Shown here: piece by piece, positions 21,594 through 32,975 of the stretch | Layout: each line of letters starts with the position of its first letter | Numbering within the stretch: position 1 is the stretch's first letter | Notes under the pieces: generated by a model | The model's database searches: none | Seen by the model: the letters and a program-made list of their open reading frames with translations, nothing else | What the model was told of the DNA's origin: nothing | Translations under genes and position numbers: made by a program | Assembly: GCA_030272585.1 (NCBI GenBank) | Contig: BSYQ01000003.1 | Coordinates: forward strand, 7,750,001-7,814,000 | Length of the DNA: 64,000 bases | Direction: 5' to 3' | Source: Bryopsis sp. KO-2023 | Taxonomy: Eukaryota; Chlorophyta; Ulvophyceae; Bryopsidales; Bryopsidaceae

Positions 21594-23000
21594 ATGGGGG
21601 ACAGTCACGGAGATCAAGACGCTCGGCTCGACAGATTGCTTTCTGCCGTCGAGTCCATAGCCGCGGGGCAAGCCTCTTTGTCCGACCGCCTGACCAGCCT
21701 CGCTCAGTCCCAAGCCACGGATTCCCTCCTCCCTCTGCTAGGCTCGATGTATTTCGGTCCAGGGGCGGCCATCTTGGTGGAACTCGACCGTGCGATGCAA
21801 CGGGCGCAGCAAGACGAGGGCTTTGACAAGGAAGTGCTTCTGGGAAGCGTCAATCTCGCCCGCGAGATACTCCTCCAGTCCCACTCCGCGAATTTGAAGA
21901 ATGCCACAGTGGTCGCCTTACTTCAAGGCTTAACTAAGGAGGACCGTGAGAAAGCTAAAGGCGTCGAGGGCAAGGATGCTGCCCGTTCGCTGGTGATGTC
22001 CCGAGTCACCGCCGTACCTAACCCGGCGCCTCCACGCCAGCGCTCCTCTCAAGGCCCTTCTCGCAACGACTGGGATGCTTTCAAGGAGCTGATGCCGGCG
22101 TTGAAACGCACCCGTGCGAACCCGGACCACGAGAGGCGAGCGTCCCCCCATCGTAAGTTGAAACAAATACATGTCCCCAAAGGACTTGGTGGTTTTAGTT
22201 GTCCGTTCCGCCCGGCACCCCATAGGGCGCTACGTTTCCACGGCGGAACGACATTCGTCCCGCCGTTGCAACGCGATATTCTTGCTTTGGTTAAGCTCAT
22301 TGATCGCCTGCATTTTCAAGACGACGGCGCGACGGTTCACGACGCCGTCCTTGTTTTTCTAAAACAAACCCTACGTGACTGCCCCGCTCTGCGACCCGAG
22401 CTCGACGATCTTGACTCCGCGCAGTGGGCTACGACTCATCGTTTACCTTTCTACGCCGGCCCTTTTCGAGGAGGCCGCCTTCAACATTTCTGGCAACGGT
22501 GGACGTCGATTTGCCTTCCCACCTCCCCAGTGTTACGGTGGTTGCGTTTTGGGGTCGATGCCCCCCTTTTTAATGAAACGGCCTTACTTCAAAAACGGCG
22601 CGCCTCACAGTACCCTATGTCCAGCGCACACAAAGTTTTCGTGCGCACCGAACTCGCGAAAATGGTTACCAACGGCATTTTAGAGGATGTCACGGAACAT
22701 GCCGCAGACCCCACGCGGGTGGCTTTCACGTCGCCCATCCTCGTTGTGCCTAAACCGCCTCCCGACTTTTTTCGCTTGTGCTTCGACGGCCGCGAACTAA
22801 ACGACGGTTTGCAGCCTAATAAATTTAAACTTGAAACTATTGCCTGTGTAAAAAAGCTCCTAAAACCCAACGACTATTTATGGTCGTTTGACCTAAAGAA
22901 AGGGTATTTTCAAGTACCCCTCCACGAACGTTTGCAGCGCTTCGCAAACGTCGAGTTCGAAGGTCGCACCTATCAGTACAAAGTCCTTCCTTTCGGACTT
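21594..23000 (+). pseudogene. DIRS-like retroelement gag-RT ORF, interrupted
   Basis: An ATG at 21594 opens about 469 residues ending exactly where an LTR begins. The N-terminal half is a Gag-like, helix-rich region of unknown fold. The second half is a reverse transcriptase of DIRS type: KVFVRTELAKMVTNGILEDV, SPILVVPKPPPDFFRLCFDG, LWSFDLKKGYFQVPLHERL, YQYKVLPFGL. The break falls after the LPFGL motif, before the catalytic DD box, so RT, RNase H and the expected tyrosine recombinase are missing here. The base composition is GC-richer than its surroundings. A bel/Pao or other RT class is less likely, judged by the FDLKKGYFQVPL wording. Confidence 0.75.
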
Positions 23001-23267
23001 TGTTAGACTTGGGGGTGCAAGTCTAAGAAGAGCTAAAAACTAAAACTTATGAGTCCATGACCTTGAAGCCCATTAATACCATGACCCCCAAGGATCCTAG
23101 CGTCCCCGCATGGTACCTAGGACAACCATCCTAGGTGGGCACCCGACATAGGTCTAGTCATCATGACTAGACCTGACTCACATGTCCACGTCAGCATGAC
23201 TATGCATGACTGTACATGATTGTACATGACTGGACCTGACTGGATGTAGCTCTTAACATCCCTAACA
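23001..23267 (-). repeat. chromovirus LTR A (antisense, complete)
   Basis: It is 267 bp, begins TGTTAGACTT and ends CCTAACA on the plus strand. It abuts the DIRS-like ORF on the left and the reversed polypurine tract (CCTCCCCCCC) on the right, so it is a 3' LTR in antisense. Confidence 0.93.
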
Positions 23268-23662
23268 TACCTCCCCCCCTAATCAGTCTCCTCCTGGAGA
23301 CTCCTTTCCTCACTTCTATATAGCCCATAGAATGATACAGAGCCCCACAACGAACCCCAACTCTTATCATTCAACTATATAAAATGTTTCTTCATGATCG
23401 AGTATCGATATGAAAAGAGTTCCAGATCTTGTGAACGAGATCAAGTTCTTGCTAAGTGAGGACATGTTTATGAACATATCTTATTTTCAATGAACTAGTG
23501 AACTAAGTTGAATTTCTCGCTGTATTCTATTTTGAACTCGAGTTGGGATCCATTCAAAATGAGAATATAAATGGAAGTAGATGAAGTTGCGAGACTTCAG
23601 TTGATGTACATTGGTTCGCCACCAGTGTAGAGAAGTGTATGGTCTTGGTAGATCCGAGAAGT
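23268..23662. mobile_element. inverted join of two 3' untranslated pieces
   Basis: The antisense 3' untranslated region, starting with the reversed polypurine tract, runs to about 23384 (CTATATAAA). There it flips to a sense-oriented piece of the same region (GTTTCTTCATGATCGAG onward). That piece runs directly into LTR B. Confidence 0.8.
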
Positions 23663-23929
23663 TGTTAGACTTGGGGGTGCAAGTCTAAGAAGAGCTAAAA
23701 ACTAAAACTTCTGAGTCCATGACCTTGAAGCCCATTAATACCATGACCCCCAAGGATCCTAGCGTCCCCGCATGGTACCTAGGACAACCATCCTAGGTGG
23801 GCACCCGACATAGGTCTAGTCATCATGACTAGACCTGACTCACATGTCCACGTCAGCATGACTATGCATGACTGTACATGATTGTACATGACTGGACCTG
23901 ACTGGATGTAGCTCTTAACATCCCTAACA
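23663..23929 (-). repeat. chromovirus LTR B (antisense, complete)
   Basis: A 267-bp LTR of the same family, followed on the right by the reversed polypurine tract and 3' untranslated region of the antisense element at 23930-27655. Confidence 0.93.
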
Positions 23930-26900
23930 TACCTCCCCCCCTAATCAGTCTCCTCCTGGAGACTCCTTTCCTCACTTCTATATAGCCCATAGAATGATAC
24001 AGAGTCCCACAACGAACCCCAATTCTTATCATTCAACTATATAAAGTGTTTCGATAACTTGGAGATGTTATCATAAGTGTATTCGTCAGAATAAGCCCCT
24101 ACTCTGATATAGGTCATCCGAGTCCTTCTCATACACGGAGTGCTTCTCGGATCTACCAAGACCATACACTTCTCTACACTGGTGGCGAACCAATGTACAT
24201 CAACTGAAGTCTCGCAACTTCATCGACTTCCATTTATATTCTCATTTTGAATGGATCTCAACTCGAGTTCAAAATAGAATATAGCGAGAAATTCAATTTA
24301 GTTCACTAGTTCATTGAAAATGAGATATGTTCATAAACATGTCCTCACTTAACAAGAACTTGATCTCGTTCACAAGATCTGGAACTCTTTTCATATCGAC
24401 ACTCGATTATGAAGAAACATTACCCCACACAAGTCACGAACGAAGTCGCCTACTTCGACGTACCGGAATAGGGGGAATCAACGTTGATTTCTTTCTCTTC
24501 TGGTACTGCTCTACCAGCTCCCGAGCGTTCTCCAAATTCGCTTCAGGCTCCCAAGAGTTGTGCTCATGTGAGTATCCCGTCCACTTTACCAAGTATTGCG
24601 GAACTACTCGTCGACCGACCTTTACTTCACGGTAGTCGAGGAGGTCTTCTACCTCATACTCTAATTCTTCCTGTATATCCACAGGTGGCGGAGGAGGTTG
24701 TGTCTTTCCATGCGACCAATACCTCTTAAGTAAAGAAGCATGAAAGACGGGATGAATAGGAAGCGAATCAGGCAATTCCAACCGGAATGCTACCTGTTCT
24801 GCCATCGGTTTTCGTTTTTGGACACCTTCCAAAACACGAAAAGGACCCAACCAACGTGGCAATAACTTCCTTGATCCAGGGTGTTTCAATTTGATATGTC
24901 GTGCATCCAGCAAGACCATATCGCCTACTTGAACATCAACTGGACACCTACGCACATCGGCATGAGTCTTCATCCTTTGCTGAGCACTTTCTAAACACCG
25001 CTTTGCTTTGACAATCGCCTCACGAATGTCCTCGGTCATCTTCTTCACCGCCGGTACTCCAATCTGTGTCCTTTGTCTACTCAGACCTCCAGGACCCATG
25101 ACATTCGATGTCTTGGATGGAAGTTGTACCGTTAATGGTGTCCACGGATCTCTACCGTAGTTCAAGAAGAACGGTGTTTCACCAGTAGCCATCGACTTAG
25201 AGTTGTTCAATGCAAACTCTACCACTGGCAACAAGTCACTCCAATCTCTTTGACGAGGTCCTACGAAATGCCGTAAGGTATCTTCGAGGATCCTATTCAT
25301 TGCTTCAGTCTGTCCATCACTCTGTGGATGAAAAGCTGTCGACAATGCTTGAGTGACCCCTAAGGTCTTACAAAGCTCTCTAAAGAACTTTGAAGTCCAC
25401 CTAGGATCTCTATCGCTTACGAGGTGCTTAGGAAGGCCGTGCAAACGGAAGACCTCAGTAACGAAGAGTTTCGCCGTTTGTACCGCATCACACGTAGTGT
25501 GCGTTGGTACGCATCGCACCATCTTTGTGAGTCGATCCACAAAAACTAAGATGGCATCAAATGCTTCTGCTCCTGATTTAGGCAAATCAGTAATCAAATC
25601 CATTGAAACTGATTCCCATCGACCATCAGGTATACGTAAAGGTTGCAAAGGACCAGGCACCTTGCCGCGTCGGTGTTTGTTCCTTTGACATGCATCGCAT
25701 CCTTTTACGAAGTTTGCGATATCTCCATCTACGCCAGGCCACCAAAAGTATTTCAAGACTGTTCTTTGGGTCTTGCGGATCCCAAAATGTCCTGCATATA
25801 CACTTGCATGGCTATCATGTAGGATGTCTTCTCTAAGACTATCCCAGTTTGGTACTACTACTCGTGCACCATTCCACCACAGGCCTGAGTGCTTTTGACA
25901 ACCTGAAGCGGCGACATCTTCGGTTTCAAACCACTCATCCCTAGTGATCCCCTCAGTCAATCTCTCCTTTAGCATCGACGTACCGGGCCGGGGCGAGGAC
26001 GGATCCCCATTCCAAGTTGGTCGTTTCTGGCCACCTCCCAGCTCCGAGAGTATTCCGATCTGCTGAGAATACGACGGATATCGTGACAAGGGGTCTGCCA
26101 CGTTCGTCCGTCCCGGCCTGTATTCCCACTCGAACCGGAACCCCTGGAGGACTTCGAGCCAACGTGCCGACCTTCGAGAGAGAGTTTCCTGGGAATGGAA
26201 GTATGTGTTAGGCTGGTGATCACACACCACCTTAAACACACGCACGTCCAAGTAGCATCGCCACAACTTAAGAGCATGTACTACAGCGAACATTTCCTTG
26301 TCCCCTATGCTCCAATTAAGTTGGGCTCCTGATAACTTTCGACTTTCAAAAGCTATCGGATGTCCCTCTTGCAACAAGATTGCACCGATCGCGTAATCCG
26401 AAGCATCCGCGACAACTTCAAAATCTTTTTCGAAGTTAGGCATTGCCAAACAAGGTGCATGTGTTAAATTCTCTTTAACACCATCAAATCCTCTTTGACA
26501 ATCCTCGGTCCAACTCCACTCTTTACCCTTCCTAAGTAAATTTGTGAGTGGGGCTACAAGCTTGCTGTAACCTTGCACAAATCTCCGGAAATAGTTAGAG
26601 AGCCCTAAAAATGAACGCAATTCCGCAACGTTCTTTGGGACTGGCCACTCTACTACTTTCTCTGTTTTCCTCTTATCAGCGGAAATACCATCTTGATTTA
26701 TAACAAATTCAAGATAGTGAAGCTCTTTCTTAAAGAAATCACATTTTGATCTCTTCAAGAGCATTTTGTGCTCACGCAAGCGTTTCATCACGGCTCGCAA
26801 ATGTTGCACATGTTCCTCCGGAGTTTTGCTGAATACAAGTATGTCATCGAGGTATATTAGGACCGACTTCCCAATCATACCCGAGAATACCCGATTCATC

Positions 26901-27655
26901 CAAGTCTGGAATATTGCAGGTGCATTCGTCAAGCCCATTGGAAGCACTTTATATTCAAACAGACCGAATGGGGTTTTGAAAGCAGTCTTCGGTTGGTCCG
27001 GCTCCTTCACTCGAAGTTGCCAATACCCTGCTTTCAAATCTAAGGCCGAAAAGTATTTCGAACCTTGAAGTTGATCAAGGAGATCATCTATCCTTGGTAG
27101 TGGATATTGATTCCTGATCGTCAACGTATTTAAGCCTCTATAGTCGATACACATCCGTCGAGTACCATCCGGTTTGGGAACAAACAAGATTGGTGCACCC
27201 CACGGACTACAACTAGGCTTAATCAAACCCTTCTGCAGCATATCAGAGACTTGCTCCTCAATCTCTTTTCTTTCACCTGGTGTGTAACGAAACATTGGTC
27301 TATGTACCGGTTTCGCTCCAGGGACAAGATCAATTGCTGCATCCTCTTCTCGAGATGGAGGGCATTCCGCCAACTCATCTGAGAATCTGTCTTTATATTC
27401 ATCTAACAGACTTTCCAGCTCTGTTTGATATGAAGACACTGGAGGATTTTTGGGCAATTCGGGTACCCCAGATTCCTCCCCCTCTAAAGGGTTCGGGACC
27501 TCCCGAACTATAACCAGAAAAGGACAAATCTCCTTATTACGGAGTTGTCTTCGAGCTTGGGCTATGCTCAACAAGGGATTGATCCGTGCATTAGGCGGAC
27601 TAGGGGCACGCACAACCAAATTAGGTCGTATCGTGAGTCGGTTTCCCCGTGTAGC
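23930..27655 (-). pseudogene. antisense chromovirus copy: 3' UTR, chromodomain, integrase, RNase H, RT
   Basis: The coding part (24434-27655, reading leftward) is uninterrupted from just before the RT to the chromodomain. It shows IYLDDILVFS (RT active site), FEVVADASDYAIGAILLQEG (RNase H), the CDACQRNKH zinc finger, DRDPRWTSKFF and GQTEAMNRILED (integrase), and YLVKWTGYSHEHNSWEPE (chromodomain). Gag and protease are missing because the copy is cut at 27655. The frame is intact, but there is no natural start. Confidence 0.9.
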
Positions 27656-27686
27656 CAATTTGTCATCTGGCAAATTTTCCCTTCTA
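27656..27686. other. 31-bp filler at a head-to-head junction
   Basis: It lies between the cut end of the antisense pol and the cut start of the sense gag. It matches neither neighbour where the full copy (47989-51771) can be compared. It recurs at 38723-38753 in the tandem duplicate. Confidence 0.6.
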
Positions 27687-28091
27687 TTGAAGGAAGCGGT
27701 TGCCACTGATACTTCGGGTCATGAATGGACTTCATATGAGGAATTCCGTACCCATGTATTGGCAAAAGGAGTATCGCATGATGAGCGATACCCAGTATTG
27801 GAAAAAGGTGCCAAAGAAAAGGAGGAGAGTACCGTTGGATCAAAGCGATCTCGGAAAGAAGAAAAAGGAAAGGTGTATCCGGTTAATCGGAAGAAAAACC
27901 GAATGATGCCGAGTTTTTCACCGAGATTTGGTGGTAGTTCTCAACAGACTCGTAAGAGTAAAGTTGGTAAAACATCTTTTCCTGCGGGTCTTAGCCAGAA
28001 AGAGTGGGAACGGCGCAAGGCCGCGAACCTTTGTTTCAGATGTGGAGCATCTTATTCTCCAGGTCATGTGTGTGATACTGGAAAGAAATGA
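27687..28091 (+). pseudogene. chromovirus gag C-terminal half, spliced form
   Basis: It opens with KEAVATDTSGHEWTSYEEF and contains the zinc knuckle CFRCGASYSPGHVC of the type found in plant chromoviruses. It then stops (DTGKK, TGA at 28089-28091). The N-terminal half seen at 57881 and 51771 is missing. The stop exists because a 203-nt GT...AG segment present in the long copy is absent here, between 28081 and 28082. Confidence 0.85.
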
Positions 28092-31000
28092 TGACTCTAT
28101 CCGATGTGGTGAGGTTGATTTGGACGTCGATCCCATTGGGGACGCCCAAGATCCTATGCCTAGTAAAGAAGAGAAGGTGCCGGAGAACGATTGCATCTCT
28201 GGAATGCAACTTTTAAAATCGGAACTTCATCGTTTGCAGAATGCAAGTAGAGAGTTCACTTTTGACTCATCTACTAATGATGAAAGATTTGCGATTTGTA
28301 AAAAGTTTTGCACTGGACAAGAGTTTCTTGCATCGTCAGTAGCGGGACACCATGTTTGGATGGATCCTGGACGAAAGAATTTGAATGAATTCTTAAAGCA
28401 TTATTTTGCTTGCAAGAAAGAGTCACCTTCTTCTACGAGTTGCTGCCTATTAATCCCTCATAATATGGCAGTTAGACAAAAAGAAATCAATCAAATGCGA
28501 TTGATTGCACAATATCGAAAAGGAGCAAAATTGTTTGCTCTTAGCAGCGGTAAAGCACCAGGTCTTCTTTGGCCCGTTGATATATATTACGATCCACCTA
28601 CAGCGGAGTTACCCGGTAACTCGATTCCAGGAGAGGATTGTAATCTCAGAATGTCAATGTCGTTCAAAGGTTTGATTTCTGGTTCCCCTGGTCAGATTCT
28701 GCTAGATTCTGGCGCCGCTGGCTATGCTTATATCTCTAAGCATTTTTGCGAAAGCACAGGGCTTAGTTATAGATGTAAGCAAGGTACCAAAATCGAAATG
28801 GCCGATGGAACTCCATTGGATATCGTAGGGATAACCTCGATTAACTTGCGTTTGCAAGGCTTGCGGATGAAAATCGAGTGTCAAGTTATCACTACAAAGC
28901 ATTTTGATTTGTACCTCGGGGATGTGTGGTTATGCAATCACCGAGTACTGATGAATTTTTCTACTGGTAGTGCTTCGGCTCTAGCTACACGGGGAAACCG
29001 ACTCACGATACGACCTAATTTGGTTGTGCGTGCCCCTAGTCCGCCTAATGCACGGATCAATCCCTTGTTGAGCATAGCCCAAGCTCGAAGACAACTCCGT
29101 AATAAGGAGATTTGTCCTTTTCTAGTTATAGTTCGGGAGGTCCCGAACCCTTTAGAGGGGGAGGAATCTGGGGTACCCGAATTGCCCAAAAATCCTCTAG
29201 TGTCTTCATATCAAACAGAGCTGGAAAGTCTGTTAGATGAGTATAAAGACAGATTCTCAGATGAGTTGGCGGAATGCCCTCCATCTCGAGAAGAGGATGC
29301 AGCAATCGATCTTGTCCCTGGAGCGAAACCGGTACATAGACCAATGTTTCGTTACACACCAGGTGAAAGAAAAGAGATTGAGGAGCAAGTCTCTGATATG
29401 CTGCAGAAGGGTTTGATTAAGCCTAGTTGTAGTCCGTGGGGTGCACCAATCTTGTTTGTTCCCAAACCGGATGGTACTCGACGGATGTGTATCGACTATA
29501 GAGGCTTAAATAAGTTGACGATCAGGAATCAATATCCACTACCAAGGATAGATGATCTCCTTGATCAACTTCAAGGTTCGAAATACTTTTCGGCCTTAGA
29601 TTTGAAAGCAGGGTATTGGCAACTTCGAGTGAAGGAGCCGGACCAACCGAAGACTGCTTTCAAAACCCCATTCGGTCTGTTTGAATATAAAGTGCTTCCA
29701 ATGGGCTTGACGAATGCACCTGCAATATTCCAGACTTGGATGAATCGGGTATTCTCGGGTATGATTGGGAAGTCGGTCCTAATATACCTCGATGACATAC
29801 TTGTATTCAGCAAAACTCCGGAGGAACATGTGCAACATTTGCGAGCGGTGATGAAACGCTTGCGTGAGCACAAAATGCTCTTGAAGAGATCAAAATGTGA
29901 TTTCTTTAAGAAAGAGCTTCACTATCTTGGATTTGTTATAAATCAAGATGGTATTTCCGCTGATAAGAGGAAAACAGAGAAAGTAGTAGAGTGGCCAGTC
30001 CCAAAGAACGTTGCGGAATTGCGTTCATTTTTAGGGCTCTCTAACTATTTCCGGAGATTTGTGCAAGGTTACAGCAAGCTTGTAGCCCCACTCACAAATT
30101 TACTTAGGAAGGGTAAAGAGTGGAGTTGGACCGAGGATTGTCAAAGAGGATTTGATGGTGTTAAAGAGAATTTAACACATGCACCTTGTTTGGCAATGCC
30201 TAACTTCGAAAAAGATTTTGAAGTTGTCGCGGATGCTTCGGATTACGCGATCGGTGCAATCTTGTTGCAAGAGGGACATCTGATAGCTTTTGAAAGTCGA
30301 AAGTTATCAGGAGCCCAACTTAACTGGAGCATAGGTGACAAGGAAATGTTCGCCGTAGTGCATGCTCTTAAGTTGTGGCGATGCTACTTGGACGTGCGTG
30401 TGTTTAAGGTGGTGTGTGATCACCAGCCTAACACATACTTCCATTCCCAGGAAACTCTCTCTCGAAGGTCGGCACGTTGGCTCGAAGTCCTCCAGGGGTT
30501 CCGGTTCGAGTGGGAATACAGGCCGGGACGGACGAACGTGGCAGACCCCTTGTCACGATATCCGTCGTATTCTCAGCAGATCGGAATACTCTCGGAGCTG
30601 GGAGGTGGCCAGAAACGACCAACTTGGAAAGGGGATCCGTCCTCGCCCCGGACCGGTACGTCGATGCTAAAGGAGAGATTGACTGAGGGGATCACTAGGG
30701 ATGAGTGGTTTGAAACCGAAGATGTCGCCGCTTCAGGTTGTCAAAAGCACTCAGGCCTGTGGTGGAATGGTGCACGAGTAGTAGTACCAAATTGGGATAA
30801 TCTTAGAGAAGATATCCTACATGATAGCCATGCAAGTGTATATGCAGGACATTTTGGGATCCGCAAGACCCAAAGAACAGTCTTGAAATACTTTTGGTGG
30901 CCTGGCGTAGAGGGAGATATCGCAAACTTCGTAAAAGGATGCGATGCATGTCAAAGGAACAAACACCGACGCGGCAAGGTGCCTGGTCCTTTGCAACCTT

Positions 31001-32205
31001 TACGTATACCTGATGGTCGATGGGAATCAGTTTCAATGGATTTGATTACTGATTTGCCTAAATCAGGAGCAGAAGCATTTGATGCCATCTTAGTTTTTGT
31101 GGATCGACTCACAAAGATGGTGCGATGCGTACCAACGCACACTACGTGTGATGCGGTACAAACGGCGAAACTCTTCGTTACTGAGGTCTTCCGTTTGCAC
31201 GGCCTTCCTAAGCACCTCGTAAGCGATAGAGATCCTAGGTGGACTTCAAAGTTCTTTAGAGAGCTTTGTAAGACCTTAGGGGTCACTCAAGCATTGTCGA
31301 CAGCTTTTCATCCACAGAGTGATGGACAGACTGAAGCAATGAATAGGATCCTCGAAGATACCTTACGGCATTTCGTAGGACCTCGTCAAAGAGATTGGAG
31401 TGACTTGTTGCCAGTGGTAGAGTTTGCATTGAACAACTCTAAGTCGATGGCTACTGGTGAAACACCGTTCTTCTTGAACTACGGTAGAGATCCGTGGACA
31501 CCATTAACGGTACAACTTCCATCCAAGACATCGAATGTCATGGGTCCTGGAGGTCTGAGTAGACAAAGGACACAGATTGGAGTACCGGCGGTGAAGAAGA
31601 TGACCGAGGACATTCGTGAGGCGATTGTCAAAGCAAAGCGGTGTTTAGAAAGTGCTCAGCAAAGGATGAAGACTTATGCCGATGTGCGTAGGTGTCCAGT
31701 TGATGTTCAAGTAGGCGATATGGTCTTGCTGGATGCACGACATATCAAATTGAAACACCCTGGATCAAGGAAGTTATTGCCACGTTGGTTGGGTCCTTTT
31801 CGTGTTTTGGAAGGTGTCCAAAAACGAAAACCGATGGCAGAACAGGTCGCGTTCCGATTGGAATTGCCTGATTCGCTTCCTATTCATCAAGTCTTTCATG
31901 CTTCTTTACTTAAGAGGTATTGGTCGCATGGAAAGACACAACCTCCTCCGCCACCTGTGGATATACAGGAAGAACTAGAGTATGAGGTAGAAGACCTCCT
32001 CGACTACCGTGAAGTAAAGGTCGGTCGACGAGTAGTTCCGCAATACTTGGTAAAGTGGACGGGATACTCACATGAGCACAACTCTTGGGAGCCTGAAGCG
32101 AATTTGGAGAACGCTCGGGAGCTGGTAGAGCAGTACCAGAAGAGAAAGAAATCAACGTTGATTCCCCCTATTCCGGTACGTCGAAGTAGGCGACTTCGTT
32201 CGTGA
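28082..32205 (+). CDS. chromovirus pol polyprotein (protease, RT, RNase H, integrase, chromodomain)
   Basis: The frame is uninterrupted. The first in-frame ATG inside true pol sequence is 28156. In order: protease with LLDSGAAGYAYI; RT with LDLKAGYWQLRV and IYLDDILVFS; RNase H with VADASDYAIGAIL; integrase zinc finger HASVYAGHFG...CDACQ; integrase core with [19 protein letters not shown] and QTEAMNRILED; a GPFRVLE module; and chromodomain YLVKWTGYSHEHNSWEPE. Chromodomains steer integration to marked chromatin. It lies in a different frame from the upstream gag, so in this form pol could not be made by simple readthrough. It is followed by about 500 bp of 3' UTR, a polypurine tract (about 32693-32708) and an LTR. 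Confidence 0.92.
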
Positions 32206-32708
32206 CTTGTGTGGGGTAATGTTTCTTCATAATCGAGTGTCGATATGAAAAGAGTTCCAGATCTTGTGAACGAGATCAAGTTCTTGTTAAGTGAGGACAT
32301 GTTTAAGAACATATCTCATTTTCAATGAACTAGTGAACTAAATTGAATTTCTCGCTATATTCTATTTTGAACTCTAGATGGGATCCATTCAAAATGAGAA
32401 TATAAATGGAAGTAGATGAAGTTGCGAGACTTCAGTTGATGTACATTGGTTCGCCACCAGTGTAGAGAAGTGTATGGTCTTGGTAGATCCGAGAAGCACT
32501 CCGTGTAGAGAAGGACTCGGATGACCTATATCAGAGTAGGGGCTTATTCTGACGAATACACTTATGATAACATCTCCAAGTTATCGAAACACTTTATATA
32601 GTTGAATGATAAGAGTTGGGGTTCGTTGTGGGGCTCTGTATCATTCTATGGGCTATATAGAAGTGAGGAAAGGAGTCTCCAGGAGGAGACTGATTAGGGG
32701 GGGAGGAA
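32206..32708 (+). other. chromovirus 3' untranslated region and polypurine tract
   Basis: Non-coding tail of the sense element. The last bases before the LTR (about 32693-32708) are TTAGGGGGGGAGGAA, the polypurine primer for plus-strand synthesis. A hairpin-forming GGAGTCTCC...GGAGACT word precedes it. Confidence 0.85.
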
Positions 32709-32975
32709 TGTTAGGGATGTTAAGAGCTACATCCAGTCAGGTCCAGTCATGTACAGTCATGTACAGTCATGCGTAGTCATGCTGACGTGGACATGTGAGT
32801 CAGGTCTAGTCATGATGACTAGACCTATGTCGGGTGCCCACCTAGGATGGTTGTCCTAGGTACCATGCGGGGACGCTAGGATCCTTGGGGGTCATGGTAT
32901 TAATGGGCTTCAAGGTCATGGACTGATAAGTTTTAGTTTTTAGCTCTTCTTAGACTTGCACCCCCAAGTCTAACA
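32709..32975 (+). repeat. chromovirus LTR (sense 3' LTR, complete)
   Basis: A 267-bp LTR, TGTTAGGGAT to GTCTAACA, directly after the polypurine tract. The next base starts a truncated antisense copy, with no target-site duplication visible. Confidence 0.95.

Noticed and set aside
24327..27513. Many plus-strand frames of 60-213 codons opposite the antisense chromovirus
   Set aside because: They are mirror frames of the pol gene and recur, reversed, in every copy; no independent coding features.
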